Assembly (NCBI GenBank): GCA_902790675.1
Contig: CADASU010000002.1
Location: 124,001-188,000, forward strand
Direction of reading: 5' to 3'
DNA: 64,000 nucleotides
From: Oscillospiraceae bacterium
GTDB lineage: Bacteria; Bacillota; Clostridia; Oscillospirales; Ruminococcaceae
Below, in pieces: positions 1 through 8,792 of this stretch (position 1 is its first letter; every line of letters starts with the position of its first letter). Below the pieces are notes generated by a model. The model was given only the letters and a program-made list of their open reading frames with translations, did no database searches and was not told where the DNA came from. The position numbers were made by a program, and so were the translations under genes.

Positions 1-718
1 TTCAGCATATCCAAGAATTATTGACTTTAAAGCAATTTCCGAAATTGCAAAAAAAGTTGGCGCGCTTTTGATGGTGGATATTGCACATATTGCTGGATTA
101 ATAGCGGCTGATTTACATCCATCTCCCTTCCCGTACGCAGACATTGTAACATCAACTACACATAAAACTTTACGCGGCCCAAGAGGTGGATTAATTTTAA
201 GTAACGATGAAGAAATAGCAAAGAAAATAAATAAAGCAATTTTTCCCGGAACTCAAGGTGGCCCTTTAATGCATGTTATAGCAGGAAAAGCAGTGTGTTT
301 TGGTGAAGCTTTAAAAAGTGATTTTAAGGTATATCAAGAAAATGTTGTTAAAAATTCAAAAAAATTAGCAGAAGAAATGGTTAAAAAAGGATTTAATTTG
401 GTTTCCAACGGAACAGATAATCATTTAATGCTGGTAGACTTAAGAAACTTTGAGGTTACAGGAAAAGAGCTAGAAAAAAATCTTGATGAAGTACATATAA
501 CTGTAAATAAAAATGCTATTCCTAACGACCCTCAAAGTCCATTTGTGACTAGCGGAATAAGAATTGGAACACCAGCAGTTACAACAAGAGGTTTTAAAGA
601 AGCAGATATGGGAAAAATTGCTGAGTGTATATATTTAACAGCTAGTGATCATGTTAATAATTCCAAAAAATGTTCCGAAATTGTATCCAATTTATGTGAA
701 AAATATCCAATTTATTAA
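1..718 (+). CDS. glyA: Serine hydroxymethyltransferase, C-terminal part (5' end outside window)
   Basis: This enzyme interconverts serine plus tetrahydrofolate and glycine plus 5,10-methylene-tetrahydrofolate in the cytoplasm. The reading frame is open from base 2, so the N-terminal portion lies outside the window. The visible part starts in the PLP-binding large domain. It contains the conserved DIAHIAGL stretch and the [13 protein letters not shown] segment, whose lysine forms the Schiff base with PLP. The C-terminal small domain follows, with a [15 protein letters not shown] motif typical of the family. It ends 23 bp before the likely rarA start and is probably co-transcribed with it. Family assignment is secure; only the start is missing. 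Confidence 0.97.
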   Translation, partial: SAYPRIIDFKAISEIAKKVGALLMVDIAHIAGLIAADLHPSPFPYADIVTSTTHKTLRGPRGGLILSNDEEIAKKINKAIFPGTQGGPLMHVIAGKAVCFGEALKSDFKVYQENVVKNSKKLAEEMVKKGFNLVSNGTDNHLMLVDLRNFEVTGKELEKNLDEVHITVNKNAIPNDPQSPFVTSGIRIGTPAVTTRGFKEADMGKIAECIYLTASDHVNNSKKCSEIVSNLCEKYPIY

Positions 719-741
719 AAATTATCAAAGAGGTGTTTATT

Positions 742-1989
742 TTGCCTTTAGCAGATCGAATAAGGCCAGAATCTTTAGATGATATAGTCGGACAACGCCA
801 TCTTCTAGGAGATAATCAACCATTCAAGTCTATTGTTAATTCAAAATACCTTCCAAACATGATATTTTATGGTCCTTCTGGAACGGGAAAAACAACTGTA
901 GCCAAAATAATAGCCAAAAAATCTAATATGAAATTACACTATATCAATGGTACTAACGCCTCTTTATCAGACATTAAAGACGTAATATCCGATACAAATA
1001 CCATTTTTGGTCAAAACGGAATATTATTATATCTAGATGAGATACAATATTTAAACAAAAAGCAACAACAAAGTTTGTTAGAATATATTGAAAATGGAAG
1101 TATAACTTTAATTGCATCAACAACAGAGAATCCATATTTTTATATTTATAATGCGATTTTAAGTAGGTGCACAGTATTTGAATTTAAACCTGTTTCACAT
1201 AATGACATAATGCCCGCAATCAAAAGAGCTTTTTCATATATGGAAAAGGAATTAAATACATCTATAAACTACGACAATGACGCTCTTAACCATATTGCAT
1301 ATAGTTGCGGTGGGGATGTTAGAAAAGCAATAAATACCGTGGAACTTTGCGCTATATCTGCAAAGAATTTTCATGTGGATTTGGAGCTAGCAAGAAAATT
1401 AACTCAACGAAATGGTAATAAATATGATCGTCAAGGCGATGAACACTACGACCTTCTATCTGCTCTACAGAAATCTATACGAGGAAGTGACGAAAACGCA
1501 GCGTTACATTATTTGGCACGTCTTTTGGATGCTGGCAACATAATATCTCCGTGTAGACGCCTCTTAGTAATTGCATGTGAAGATATAGGTTTGGCTTATC
1601 CGAATGTGATTCCCATAGTAAAATCTTGTGTAGATATAGCTTTTCAATTAGGCCTTCCAGAAGCCAGAATTCCGTTAGCTAACGCTGTTATTTTACTTGC
1701 AACTTCTCCAAAGTCCAACAGTGCTTATTGTGCTATAAATGAAGCACTAGATGATGTAAAAAATGGTAAAATTGGTGAATTTCCCAGGTGTTTACAAAAT
1801 ATGCATTTTGATGGAGAAGGAAACAAAAATATAGGTCAAAATTATAAATATCCACATAATTTTAATAATCATTTTGTTAAACAGCAATATATGCCGGATA
1901 TTTTAAAAAACAAATGCTATTATAAATTTGGTAACAATAAAGCAGAACAATTAGCTTTAAAATATAGAAATAAAATATTGGAGGATTGA
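742..1989 (+). CDS. rarA: Replication-associated recombination protein A (AAA+ ATPase)
   Basis: RarA/MgsA is a clamp-loader-like AAA+ ATPase that acts at stalled replication forks. The sequence shows Walker A GPSGTGKTT near residue 48, Walker B LYLDEIQ near residue 93, a sensor-like STTENP, and the C-terminal RarA region with the CRRLLVIACEDIG and MPDIL segments. Length (about 415 residues) is normal. A GTG at 733 is in frame, but the AAAGAGGTG ribosome site at 728-735 overlaps it. The TTG at 742, six bases after that site and giving MPLADRIRPESLDD, is therefore preferred. It sits between glyA and a small membrane protein on the only rightward transcript of the window. Confidence 0.93.
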   Translation: MPLADRIRPESLDDIVGQRHLLGDNQPFKSIVNSKYLPNMIFYGPSGTGKTTVAKIIAKKSNMKLHYINGTNASLSDIKDVISDTNTIFGQNGILLYLDEIQYLNKKQQQSLLEYIENGSITLIASTTENPYFYIYNAILSRCTVFEFKPVSHNDIMPAIKRAFSYMEKELNTSINYDNDALNHIAYSCGGDVRKAINTVELCAISAKNFHVDLELARKLTQRNGNKYDRQGDEHYDLLSALQKSIRGSDENAALHYLARLLDAGNIISPCRRLLVIACEDIGLAYPNVIPIVKSCVDIAFQLGLPEARIPLANAVILLATSPKSNSAYCAINEALDDVKNGKIGEFPRCLQNMHFDGEGNKNIGQNYKYPHNFNNHFVKQQYMPDILKNKCYYKFGNNKAEQLALKYRNKILED

Positions 1990-1993
1990 TTAA

Positions 1994-2353
1994 ATGTTTG
2001 TTGAATCTATTGCAATAATAGTAGTAATATTGTTAATATTTATAATATTTTTAAGAGAACATCATACTGAATATGCAAAAACAGCTGCAATCTTAACAAT
2101 ATTGCCAATATCATATGCACTATCTTATTCTATTTCATATATAATTAACAAACTATTTTCAGTGGATTCAACATACATAATATTTTATGGAATACTCATC
2201 GGCTTAATTTTAACGTGTATATTAATCGGATGTATGGCGCACACGATAAAAAGAAAAAAATTAAAAATTATATATGTTACTATGAATGGCTTATTTGCAC
2301 TAACTTTAACAATAATAATGATAGTAAGAATGCAATTTCAAATATTAAAATAA
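1994..2353 (+). CDS. Small integral membrane protein of unknown function
   Basis: I do not recognise a family. The 119-residue product is almost entirely hydrophobic and shows about four membrane segments (near residues 3-20, 30-52, 60-82 and 93-112). A charged RKKLK loop lies between the third and fourth. There is no signal cleavage site and no obvious catalytic motif. A GGAGG ribosome site lies inside the 3' end of rarA and the ATG follows the rarA stop by four bases, so translation is probably coupled to rarA. A strong terminator follows immediately. It is probably real because of the ribosome site and operon position, but its role is open. Confidence 0.7.
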   Translation: MFVESIAIIVVILLIFIIFLREHHTEYAKTAAILTILPISYALSYSISYIINKLFSVDSTYIIFYGILIGLILTCILIGCMAHTIKRKKLKIIYVTMNGLFALTLTIIMIVRMQFQILK

Positions 2354-2388
2354 AAAATCGGATACGGTAAAATGTATCCGATTTTTAT
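2353..2388 (+). terminator. Bidirectional intrinsic terminator closing the glyA-rarA transcript
   Basis: An 11-bp perfect stem (2355-2365 with 2374-2384) has an eight-base loop and is followed by a U-rich run. On the opposite strand the stem is also followed by Ts, so it can end the leftward transglutaminase-like transcript as well. It lies between convergent genes. Confidence 0.9.
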
Positions 2389-2401
2389 TACAAACAATTT
2401 A

Positions 2402-3688
2402 TTATGAATTAATTTGCTCAAACCTAACTCCATTAGGAACAGCATCTTTTTTTAAACTATCTTTCTTTCTTAGCAAATCATATTTAACAGTTTTTATGCT
2501 AGAAGCCACATTAAATTCATCTATATCAGCTAAAAAAGGTACTAATTCATCTGGAATTTCAACTTCATCATGGTTCACATTTCCTTCTAAAGGTTTTATT
2601 TCCAATTTACTTTTCTCACCATCAGCAGATAAATTAAACTCAAAATCACCTTGCTTTATTGTCTTGTTAATTTGACTTTGAGAAATATCAACTCTTACAA
2701 AATTTTTATAAAAAACATCAAAATTTAACTTATCATCAACCAATATATCTTTTTTACAAGATGATAATTCTAAATAACAGCCCATTTGCGTACATCCAGC
2801 AGTATTAAAATAACTAGCACTCGGAAAATATTTAACACCATCTAGACATATTGAGGAGCAATGAAAATAATTTACTGAATTTCCTATAAAATAGACCAAA
2901 TTTTCTCCAAGCCCTTGAGCCAAAAAATATTCATTATTGTCTTGCAATGTACGCGTAGTATCAGAAACAGCAGTAAAATTATTACACAGCCCTATACGAT
3001 CTGGTGAAACTTCGTACTTATTAGCATTCTCTATTTCATCTTTCTTAGTGTATTCGGGAAGTGATGCATCGAATAATGCCCAGCCACCAAGAGAATCTAA
3101 CCAAACGACATTAAACATATGAGTATTATTACTTGCTATCATACAAGATAATCCTGCCATGTTCATCATCAATTTAGCTAAATTACTGGAACCAGAACAC
3201 ACTCCCATTCCATTTTTAAAAACAGTTAATGCATCTTGTGGCTTCCTATTTGGATTAACCTTTTCATTTTCATATTCATCAAATTCACTATCAGATGATT
3301 TATCATATTTTATATTATTTCTAACCCAAAAAAATATAGCCTTAGCCAATTTACAATCTTTTGGCAAATTAGAACTATCATCTTTATCCACAGAGTCCTT
3401 AATTTCATCAACTTGTTTAACTATTTCATCATAAATTTTCTTTTCTTCATCATTTAACTTGTCCTTCTTAAAATAATTACCATCTTTATCAGATTTCTTT
3501 AAACCCTCATCTTTAGGTAAAAGTTGCAGCATTTTTAAAGCGTAGTATCTACCCGCCTTAATTTGATCTACAAATGTATGCTCCAAATCTCGATGATCTT
3601 TAACGGCCATACACACACTGCTCAATCCGCTGACAGTAACAAGTGATGTTGCTGTCAAAACAGCTATTAATTTTTTAAAAAATTTCAA
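2402..3688 (-). CDS. Exported transglutaminase-like protein, paralogue 1
   Basis: A Sec signal peptide occupies residues 1-28 (MKFFKK, hydrophobic core, probable cleavage after CMA). A charged helical region follows, then a transglutaminase/cysteine-protease core with a readable triad: Cys164 in GVCSG, His190 in NTHMFNV and Asp207 in ALFDA. The substrate is unknown; related domains act as peptidases or amidases on proteins or cell wall. The C-terminal part (about 310-428) is strongly similar to paralogue 2. The start is TTG, because no ATG exists before the signal peptide, with a weak AAAGG ribosome site ten bases upstream. I see no lipobox or sortase signal. The product is probably released or loosely attached outside the membrane. 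Confidence 0.82.
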   Translation of the reverse strand: MKFFKKLIAVLTATSLVTVSGLSSVCMAVKDHRDLEHTFVDQIKAGRYYALKMLQLLPKDEGLKKSDKDGNYFKKDKLNDEEKKIYDEIVKQVDEIKDSVDKDDSSNLPKDCKLAKAIFFWVRNNIKYDKSSDSEFDEYENEKVNPNRKPQDALTVFKNGMGVCSGSSNLAKLMMNMAGLSCMIASNNTHMFNVVWLDSLGGWALFDASLPEYTKKDEIENANKYEVSPDRIGLCNNFTAVSDTTRTLQDNNEYFLAQGLGENLVYFIGNSVNYFHCSSICLDGVKYFPSASYFNTAGCTQMGCYLELSSCKKDILVDDKLNFDVFYKNFVRVDISQSQINKTIKQGDFEFNLSADGEKSKLEIKPLEGNVNHDEVEIPDELVPFLADIDEFNVASSIKTVKYDLLRKKDSLKKDAVPNGVRFEQINS

Positions 3689-3734
3689 AATAAATCAACC
3701 TTTCTTTTTTAAAATACTTTTTTATTTCGATTTC

Positions 3735-3740
3735 ATTATA
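3735..3740 (-). promoter_or_regulatory. Extended -10 promoter for transglutaminase-like paralogue 1
   Basis: Read leftward, TG-T-TATAAT lies 46 bases upstream of the TTG start. No good -35 is visible at 17 bp, so an extended -10 promoter is the best reading. Paralogue 2 and its relic end upstream of it, so paralogue 1 may be transcribed on its own. Confidence 0.5.
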
Positions 3741-3805
3741 ACACATAAATATTAATAAAAAATGAACAAAAATTTAATATTTATATAACAAAAATAAAAA
3801 ATTTA

Positions 3806-3898
3806 TTATAAATTAATTTGCTCAAGCCTAACCCCATCAGGAATGACAGTATTTTTTTAACATATATTGTTTATTTATCAAAGAACATTTAACAGTTT
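3806..3898 (-). pseudogene. Frameshifted C-terminal relic of a third transglutaminase-like copy
   Basis: Directly behind the stop codon of paralogue 2, the leftward strand resumes with codons for KTVKCSLINKQYML, matching the KTVKYD segment of both paralogues about 33 residues from their ends. After a frame change near 3851-3857 it continues as TVIPDGVRLEQINL and stop, matching the ends NGVRFEQINS and KDVKFEQIDLIK. There is no start, ribosome site or catalytic region. It looks like the tail left when tandem copies recombined. Confidence 0.75.
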
Positions 3899-5251
3899 TT
3901 ATTTTATAAGATCAATTTGCTCAAATTTAACATCTTTAGGGAGAATAACGTTTTTCTTGAAAGCCTGTTCTTTCCAAAGAAAATCATATTTAACAGTTTT
4001 TATATTAGAATCCACTTTAAATTCATCTATATCAGATAAAAAAGGTATTAGCTCATTTGGAATTGTCACTGTATCAAAGTTTTTACCATTTTCTAAAGGT
4101 TTTATTTCTAATTTACTTTTCTTACCGTCAGCTGATAAATTAAACTCAAAATCACCTTGCTTTATTGTCTTGTTAATTTGACTTTGAGAAATATCAACTC
4201 TTACAAAATTTTTATAAAAAACATCAAAATTTGCTAACGTACATCTTGGTTTATATTGAAGCATTTTCTCATCAACAGATATTGAATTATTATTTGTTGT
4301 TACTATAAGTATTTTGGGTGAAAGCATATAATAAACACCATTATAGTCATTCAAGTAATTCTTATAAATACCAGCTAAATTATCAGATACAACATAAATC
4401 AAATGAGTCATAAATAGATCAGCGCTAATAAAAAGTTTATTACTTTCTTCTAAAGTCGAACTTTCATATTTATAAACAGCGGGAAATTTTTCATCCAAAA
4501 TCATATTATCAAAAGAATTATTATATTTTTCTTTTACATCTTTACCATCTTCATCTTTGCCTTTATAAAAATAATCTTCTTGGTCTTGTATCTCTTTAGG
4601 TTCAGCCGTTGCATCAAACAATGCCCAACCGCCAGGATTTTCACCCAACCAAACAGCGTTAAAGCTATGTTCATGGTTACCAACACATACACAAGGTAGC
4701 CCTGATATCTTCATCATCAACTGAGCTAATTTACTAATACCCTCACATACTCCTTCACCATTCTTAAAAACAGTTAATGCATCCTGAGGTTTTCTGTTTT
4801 CGTTTGTCTTTTTCACACCTAATTTATCTTCAAACGTATTTGCTTCTGCAGGTAGTGAAACAGATTCTTTATCATACTTTATATTATTTCTAACCCAAAA
4901 AAATATAGCCTTAGCCAATTTACAATCTTTTGACAAATTAGAACTATCATCTTTATCCACAGAGTCCTTAATTTTCTTTACCTCATTAACTATTTTATCA
5001 TAAATTTTCTTTTCTTCATCACTCAAATTACCCTCTTTGAAATAATTACCGTCGTCACCGCCTTTGGTAAGCCCTATAGATTTATCTATAGACTTTAACA
5101 TCTCTAAAGAATACTCACAATTAAGATCAAATTTACGATAATATTCATCAATTTTATATTCTCTAGCAGCCATACACACACTGCTAAATCCGCTAACAGT
5201 AACAAGTGATGTTGCTGTCAAAGCAGCTATCAATTTTTTAAAAAATTTCAA
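3899..5251 (-). CDS. Exported transglutaminase-like protein, paralogue 2
   Basis: Same architecture as the gene at 2402-3688. The signal peptide (residues 1-28, MKFFKKLIAALTATS, cleavage after CMA) is nearly identical. An acidic/lysine-rich helical region follows, then the transglutaminase-like core with Cys169 in GVCEG, His195 in NHEHSFNAV and Asp213 in ALFDA. Residues from about 216 to 335 are unlike paralogue 1, whereas the next 33 residues are encoded by DNA identical to it over 99 bases. The start is TTG with a GAAGGG site. Its final residues (DLIK) differ from the other copies and its stop abuts the copy-3 relic, suggesting that its 3' end was formed by recombination. The function is unknown beyond a likely extracellular thiol-dependent activity. 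Confidence 0.82.
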   Translation of the reverse strand: MKFFKKLIAALTATSLVTVSGFSSVCMAAREYKIDEYYRKFDLNCEYSLEMLKSIDKSIGLTKGGDDGNYFKEGNLSDEEKKIYDKIVNEVKKIKDSVDKDDSSNLSKDCKLAKAIFFWVRNNIKYDKESVSLPAEANTFEDKLGVKKTNENRKPQDALTVFKNGEGVCEGISKLAQLMMKISGLPCVCVGNHEHSFNAVWLGENPGGWALFDATAEPKEIQDQEDYFYKGKDEDGKDVKEKYNNSFDNMILDEKFPAVYKYESSTLEESNKLFISADLFMTHLIYVVSDNLAGIYKNYLNDYNGVYYMLSPKILIVTTNNNSISVDEKMLQYKPRCTLANFDVFYKNFVRVDISQSQINKTIKQGDFEFNLSADGKKSKLEIKPLENGKNFDTVTIPNELIPFLSDIDEFKVDSNIKTVKYDFLWKEQAFKKNVILPKDVKFEQIDLIK

Positions 5252-5284
5252 AATAAATCAACCCTTCTTTTTAAATATTTAACA

Positions 5285-5325
5285 TAAAAACAATCGAATA
5301 CAATTTTACTGTATTCAATTGTTTT
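5285..5325 (-). terminator. Bidirectional intrinsic terminator after the small exported protein
   Basis: A 12-bp stem (5291-5302 with 5310-5321, one G-U pair leftward) is flanked by A/T runs on both sides and followed leftward by TTTTTATG. It separates the gene at 5393-5773 from paralogue 2. Paralogue 2 therefore needs read-through or a promoter in the 35 bases before its start. Confidence 0.8.
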
Positions 5326-5392
5326 TATTTTTATATAGCTTTTACTTAATTTTTTAAAAGCATATTTAAAATTACAATTATAAATTCAAAAT

Positions 5393-5773
5393 CTATCTTT
5401 GCATTTTAGATTTTTCAATTTCTTTTTTTATTTGTTCATCATCTACAATGATACATTTAACATCACTTGATGATCCAACATTAGTATTTTTGGGCGCAGA
5501 CTTCTCAAATTTTTCAAATTCCTTAACTATTTCATCACGTGATTTAATAAGTTCTTCTTTTATTTTTTCTTCGTCTACCTTAACGTCTTTAGAAGCATTC
5601 CCCTGCGTTTCATATTTTTTCACTTCAGAACCTGTATCATCTTTAACGCCCGTAATCCTTTTTTGCCCTGCTCCTTCTACAGAATTTGCAGCTAAACAAA
5701 AACTGCTAAAAGCACCAACAGTAGCAAGCGTTGTTGCTGTGAAAATCGTCACTAATTTCTTTCTAAAATTCAA
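5393..5773 (-). CDS. Small exported charged protein sharing its leader with the transglutaminase-like genes
   Basis: No known family. The 126 residues begin with a signal peptide (MNFRKKLVTIFTATTLATVG, cleavage after CLA near residue 28) closely related to those of the two neighbouring transglutaminase-like proteins. The mature part is lysine/glutamate-rich, predicted helical, and carries an imperfect repeat: VDEEKIKEELIKS at about 71-83 and VDDEQIKKEIEKS at about 111-123. There is no catalytic triad. It uses the same TTG start in the same sequence context (GGTTGATTTATTTTGAA) as its neighbours. It could be a truncated relative that kept only the export leader, or a partner protein. Expression from the extended -10 upstream is likely. 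Confidence 0.7.
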   Translation of the reverse strand: MNFRKKLVTIFTATTLATVGAFSSFCLAANSVEGAGQKRITGVKDDTGSEVKKYETQGNASKDVKVDEEKIKEELIKSRDEIVKEFEKFEKSAPKNTNVGSSSDVKCIIVDDEQIKKEIEKSKMQR

Positions 5774-5825
5774 AATAAATCAACCTTCCATTTAAAACAT
5801 TTTGTATGCTAGCATTACATTTGAT

Positions 5826-5831
5826 ATTATA
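5826..5831 (-). promoter_or_regulatory. Extended -10 promoter of the exported-protein locus
   Basis: Leftward TG-A-TATAAT lies about 50 bases upstream of the TTG of the 5393-5773 gene, with no convincing -35. The rest of 5774-6020 holds only a weak, AT-rich hairpin overlapping the leuS stop that might end the leuS transcript; I see no other gene there. Confidence 0.5.
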
Positions 5832-6020
5832 TCATAAAAAACGCTAAATTTGATTTACAAACCATTTACAATAAAATAAATTTCATGTCATGTTTTGCTG
5901 CATTACGTGCATTTTTCCACATTTGAAATTTGTTTCTTCACATAAATTGCTTTAAATATTTATGTTTATGCTTTATAAGCTGTAAATTTAACAAAGCAAT
6001 TACAATTTATAAAACACATG

Positions 6021-8426
6021 TTACTTTGCCACTATGTTTAATAGTCTGTTTTTAACATATATTTCTTTTATAATTTTCTTTCCTTTAAGTTCTAAGCTTA
6101 TTTTTTCATCTTTTTTGGCAAATTCAATAACTTCATCTTGGCTTATATCTACAGGAATAGTTAATTTGGATTTTATTTTGCCACATATCTGAACTGCAAT
6201 TTCCACAACATCATCTTTTATTTTATCAGCATCATACTTGGGCCAATTTTGCTCATGAACATAACCACCATATCCTAAAATTTCATATAATTCTTCAGCA
6301 AGATGCGGAGCAAATGGACTCAAAAGTATAATTAAAATTCTAAACTCCTCTTTGGTTATTGATTTAGAATCATACACTTCATTTATGAACGACATCATAG
6401 AAGAAATAGCAGTGTTAAATTTCATATTTTCTATGTCATCCGTAACTTTCTTAATCATTTTATTTAAAGATCCTTCAAATTCCGATCTTACATTATCGCC
6501 TTTTAATATATCTTGTAGCGACCATACCCTATCTAAAAATCTTCTGCATCCCTTAATTGAAGATGAACTCCAAGGCGCAGACTTTTCAAAATCACCCATA
6601 AACATTTCATATAATCTAATAGTATCTGCGCCATATTCATTTACAATATCATCAGGATTTACAACATTTCCTCTAGACTTGCTCATTTTTTCACCGTTTT
6701 GCCCTAAAATCATACCGTGGCTCGTTCTCTTTGCATACGGTTCTTTTGTAGACACAACACCAATATCATATAGAAATTTATGCCAAAATCTCGAATATAG
6801 CAAATGTAACGTTGTATGTTCCATACCGCCATTATACCAATCTACAGGGAGCCAATAATCTAATTCTTTTTGACTAGCAAGCGCATCATCACAATTAGGA
6901 TCACAATATCTTAAATAATACCACGAAGAACCTGCCCATTGTGGCATAGTATCGGTTTCTCTTTTTGCGTCACGCCCACACTTAGGACATTTCACATTAA
7001 CGAACTCATCAATTTTTGAAAGCGGCGATTCTCCATTCTCTGTCGGTTCAAAGTCACAAATATTAGGAAGTTTTATAGGCAATTCATTTTCAGGAACAGC
7101 AACCTCTCCACACTCAGGACAATGGATTATTGGAATAGGCTCTCCCCAATATCTTTGTCTAGCAAAAACCCAATCTCTTAATTTATAATTTTTTTGCGCT
7201 CTTCCTTTATTATGATCCTCTAACCACTTTAACATTTTTAATTTTGCATCTTCAACTGACAATCCGTTCAAAAATTCAGAATTAACTAATTTCCCCGATG
7301 AGCAATCAGTAAAAGCTTCATTTTCAATATCTCCACCAGAAACAACTTCAACAATATCAATTCCAAATTTTTTAGCAAATTCATAGTCCCGAGAGTCATG
7401 TGCAGGAACGGCCATTATAGCACCTGTTCCATAGCTCATTAAAACATAGTCCGAAACATATATAGGAATTTCTTTGTCATTTACAGGATTGATTCCATTT
7501 ACTCCAACTATTCTAACACCTGTTTTGTCTTTATTCATTTCACTTCTTTCAAACTCAGATTTCTTGGAAACTTGTTCCCTATATTCTAATATTTCATCTA
7601 CATTTTTAATATTATCTTTCCATTTATCAATAAGAGGGTGTTCTGGTGAAATTACCATATATGTAGCACCAAACAATGTATCTGGTCTAGTCGTATATAT
7701 TTCTAATTTGTCTCCAACAGTTGTATTAAATTCTACTTGCGCACCATAACTACGTCCAATCCAATTTTTTTGCTGAATTTTAACTGGGTTTATATAATCT
7801 ACATCTTCCAAATCATCTATTAAACGATCTGCATATTCTGTAATTTTAAGCATCCATTGTGATTTGTTCTTTCGAACTACATCACTCTTACATCTCTCAC
7901 ATTTTCCATTAACAACCTCTTCGTTAGCCAGAACACATTTACATGACGTACACCAGTTAACTGCCATTTCTTTTTTATATGCAAGACCTTTTTTAAACAT
8001 TTGCAAAAATATCCATTGCGTCCACTTATAATAAGAAGAATCGGTTGTTGAAACTTCCCTGTTCCAGTCAAAAGATAGCCCTAAATTTTTTAATTGTTTT
8101 TTAAATCTATCTATATTATCACGAGTAACAATTTCAGGATGTATATGATTTTTTATTGCAAAATTTTCTGTTGGAAGCCCAAAAGCATCCCAACCCATTG
8201 GATATAAAACATTATAGCCCTGCATTCTGCGCTTTCTTGCCACAATATCAAGTGCTGTGTAAGATCTCGGATGCCCAACATGTAATCCCTTAGCCGATGG
8301 ATATGGAAACTCAACTAATGCATAAAATTTAGGTTTACTATAATCTTTTGATGTAGCAAAAGTATTATTATCATCCCAAAACTTTTGCCATTTTTTTTCT
8401 ATATTCTTAAAATCATATTTTTTCAT
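6021..8426 (-). CDS. leuS: Leucyl-tRNA synthetase
   Basis: Charges tRNA-Leu with leucine in the cytoplasm. This class I enzyme shows the HIGH-type HVGH at residues 49-52, zinc-ribbon cysteines (CTSC...CERC) near 155-185, the CP1 editing domain with TTRPDTLFG and a [12 protein letters not shown] segment, and KMSKS near residue 579. An anticodon-binding domain ends the protein. The length of 801 is normal. The start is supported by GAGGAGG nine bases upstream. It is the last gene of the long infC-to-leuS run, three bases after rsfS. No T-box is present in front of it, so leucine-specific control is not seen here. Confidence 0.97.
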   Translation of the reverse strand: MKKYDFKNIEKKWQKFWDDNNTFATSKDYSKPKFYALVEFPYPSAKGLHVGHPRSYTALDIVARKRRMQGYNVLYPMGWDAFGLPTENFAIKNHIHPEIVTRDNIDRFKKQLKNLGLSFDWNREVSTTDSSYYKWTQWIFLQMFKKGLAYKKEMAVNWCTSCKCVLANEEVVNGKCERCKSDVVRKNKSQWMLKITEYADRLIDDLEDVDYINPVKIQQKNWIGRSYGAQVEFNTTVGDKLEIYTTRPDTLFGATYMVISPEHPLIDKWKDNIKNVDEILEYREQVSKKSEFERSEMNKDKTGVRIVGVNGINPVNDKEIPIYVSDYVLMSYGTGAIMAVPAHDSRDYEFAKKFGIDIVEVVSGGDIENEAFTDCSSGKLVNSEFLNGLSVEDAKLKMLKWLEDHNKGRAQKNYKLRDWVFARQRYWGEPIPIIHCPECGEVAVPENELPIKLPNICDFEPTENGESPLSKIDEFVNVKCPKCGRDAKRETDTMPQWAGSSWYYLRYCDPNCDDALASQKELDYWLPVDWYNGGMEHTTLHLLYSRFWHKFLYDIGVVSTKEPYAKRTSHGMILGQNGEKMSKSRGNVVNPDDIVNEYGADTIRLYEMFMGDFEKSAPWSSSSIKGCRRFLDRVWSLQDILKGDNVRSEFEGSLNKMIKKVTDDIENMKFNTAISSMMSFINEVYDSKSITKEEFRILIILLSPFAPHLAEELYEILGYGGYVHEQNWPKYDADKIKDDVVEIAVQICGKIKSKLTIPVDISQDEVIEFAKKDEKISLELKGKKIIKEIYVKNRLLNIVAK

Positions 8427-8429
8427 TTT

Positions 8430-8792
8430 TTAGTCCTCCTCATTAATTAAACTATCAATAGATATATCTGTTCCATCTGACCAAATATTTTCTAAATTAT
8501 AAAATTTTCTTGTGTCTTCATGGAATATGTGAACAACAATATCTTGATAGTCCAAAACTATCCAGTTAGCATTTTTATCTTTTTCAATTCTATTTGGAAT
8601 TTTATCTTTTTGTTTTAATTCATACTCCAGCTCATCAACCAAACTCTTTACATGAGTAACATTGTTTGTATCGGCTATCACAAAATAATCACATAATATA
8701 GTCAAATCATCAATCTTTATAACTTGAATATTATTAGCTTTCTTTTTGTCTAAAACATTCACTATTAATTTTAACATTTCTTTTGTTTTCAT
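8430..8792 (-). CDS. rsfS: Ribosomal silencing factor RsfS
   Basis: RsfS binds ribosomal protein L14 and blocks subunit joining when nutrients are short. The sequence carries the family pattern: an N-terminal helix, CDYFVIADTNNVTHVKSLVDELE, a WIVLDYQDIVVHIF core and the FYNLENIW end. The start at 8792 (MKTKEML) is chosen over an in-frame ATG at 8810. GGAGGTG lies correctly spaced before it, and it overlaps the preceding stop as ATGA, implying translational coupling to nadD-yqeK. The product is 120 residues, normal for the family. The nadD/yqeK-rsfS-leuS order is widespread in Firmicutes. Confidence 0.93.
   Translation of the reverse strand: MKTKEMLKLIVNVLDKKKANNIQVIKIDDLTILCDYFVIADTNNVTHVKSLVDELEYELKQKDKIPNRIEKDKNANWIVLDYQDIVVHIFHEDTRKFYNLENIWSDGTDISIDSLINEED

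Noticed and set aside
2937..3434. Small + strand genes opposite paralogue 1 that might form an antisense toxin or immunity pair
   Set aside because: No ribosome sites or promoters; the frames mirror the conserved coding strand and differ in the second paralogue.
2402..5773. Lipoproteins at the transglutaminase-like locus
   Set aside because: The signal peptides contain a cysteine (SSVCMA, SSFCLA), but the residues before it do not form a lipobox; signal peptidase I cleavage after the alanine fits better.
5940..6030. leuS terminator formed by CAAAGTAA/TTGCTTTG
   Set aside because: The pairing has a long loop and is followed by mixed TTAAATTTAC rather than a T-run, so it is not called as a feature.
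8427..8429. T-box or leader control of leuS and ileS
   Set aside because: leuS follows rsfS by three bases and ileS follows divIVA by about 20, leaving no room for a T-box; no specifier or terminator structure is present.
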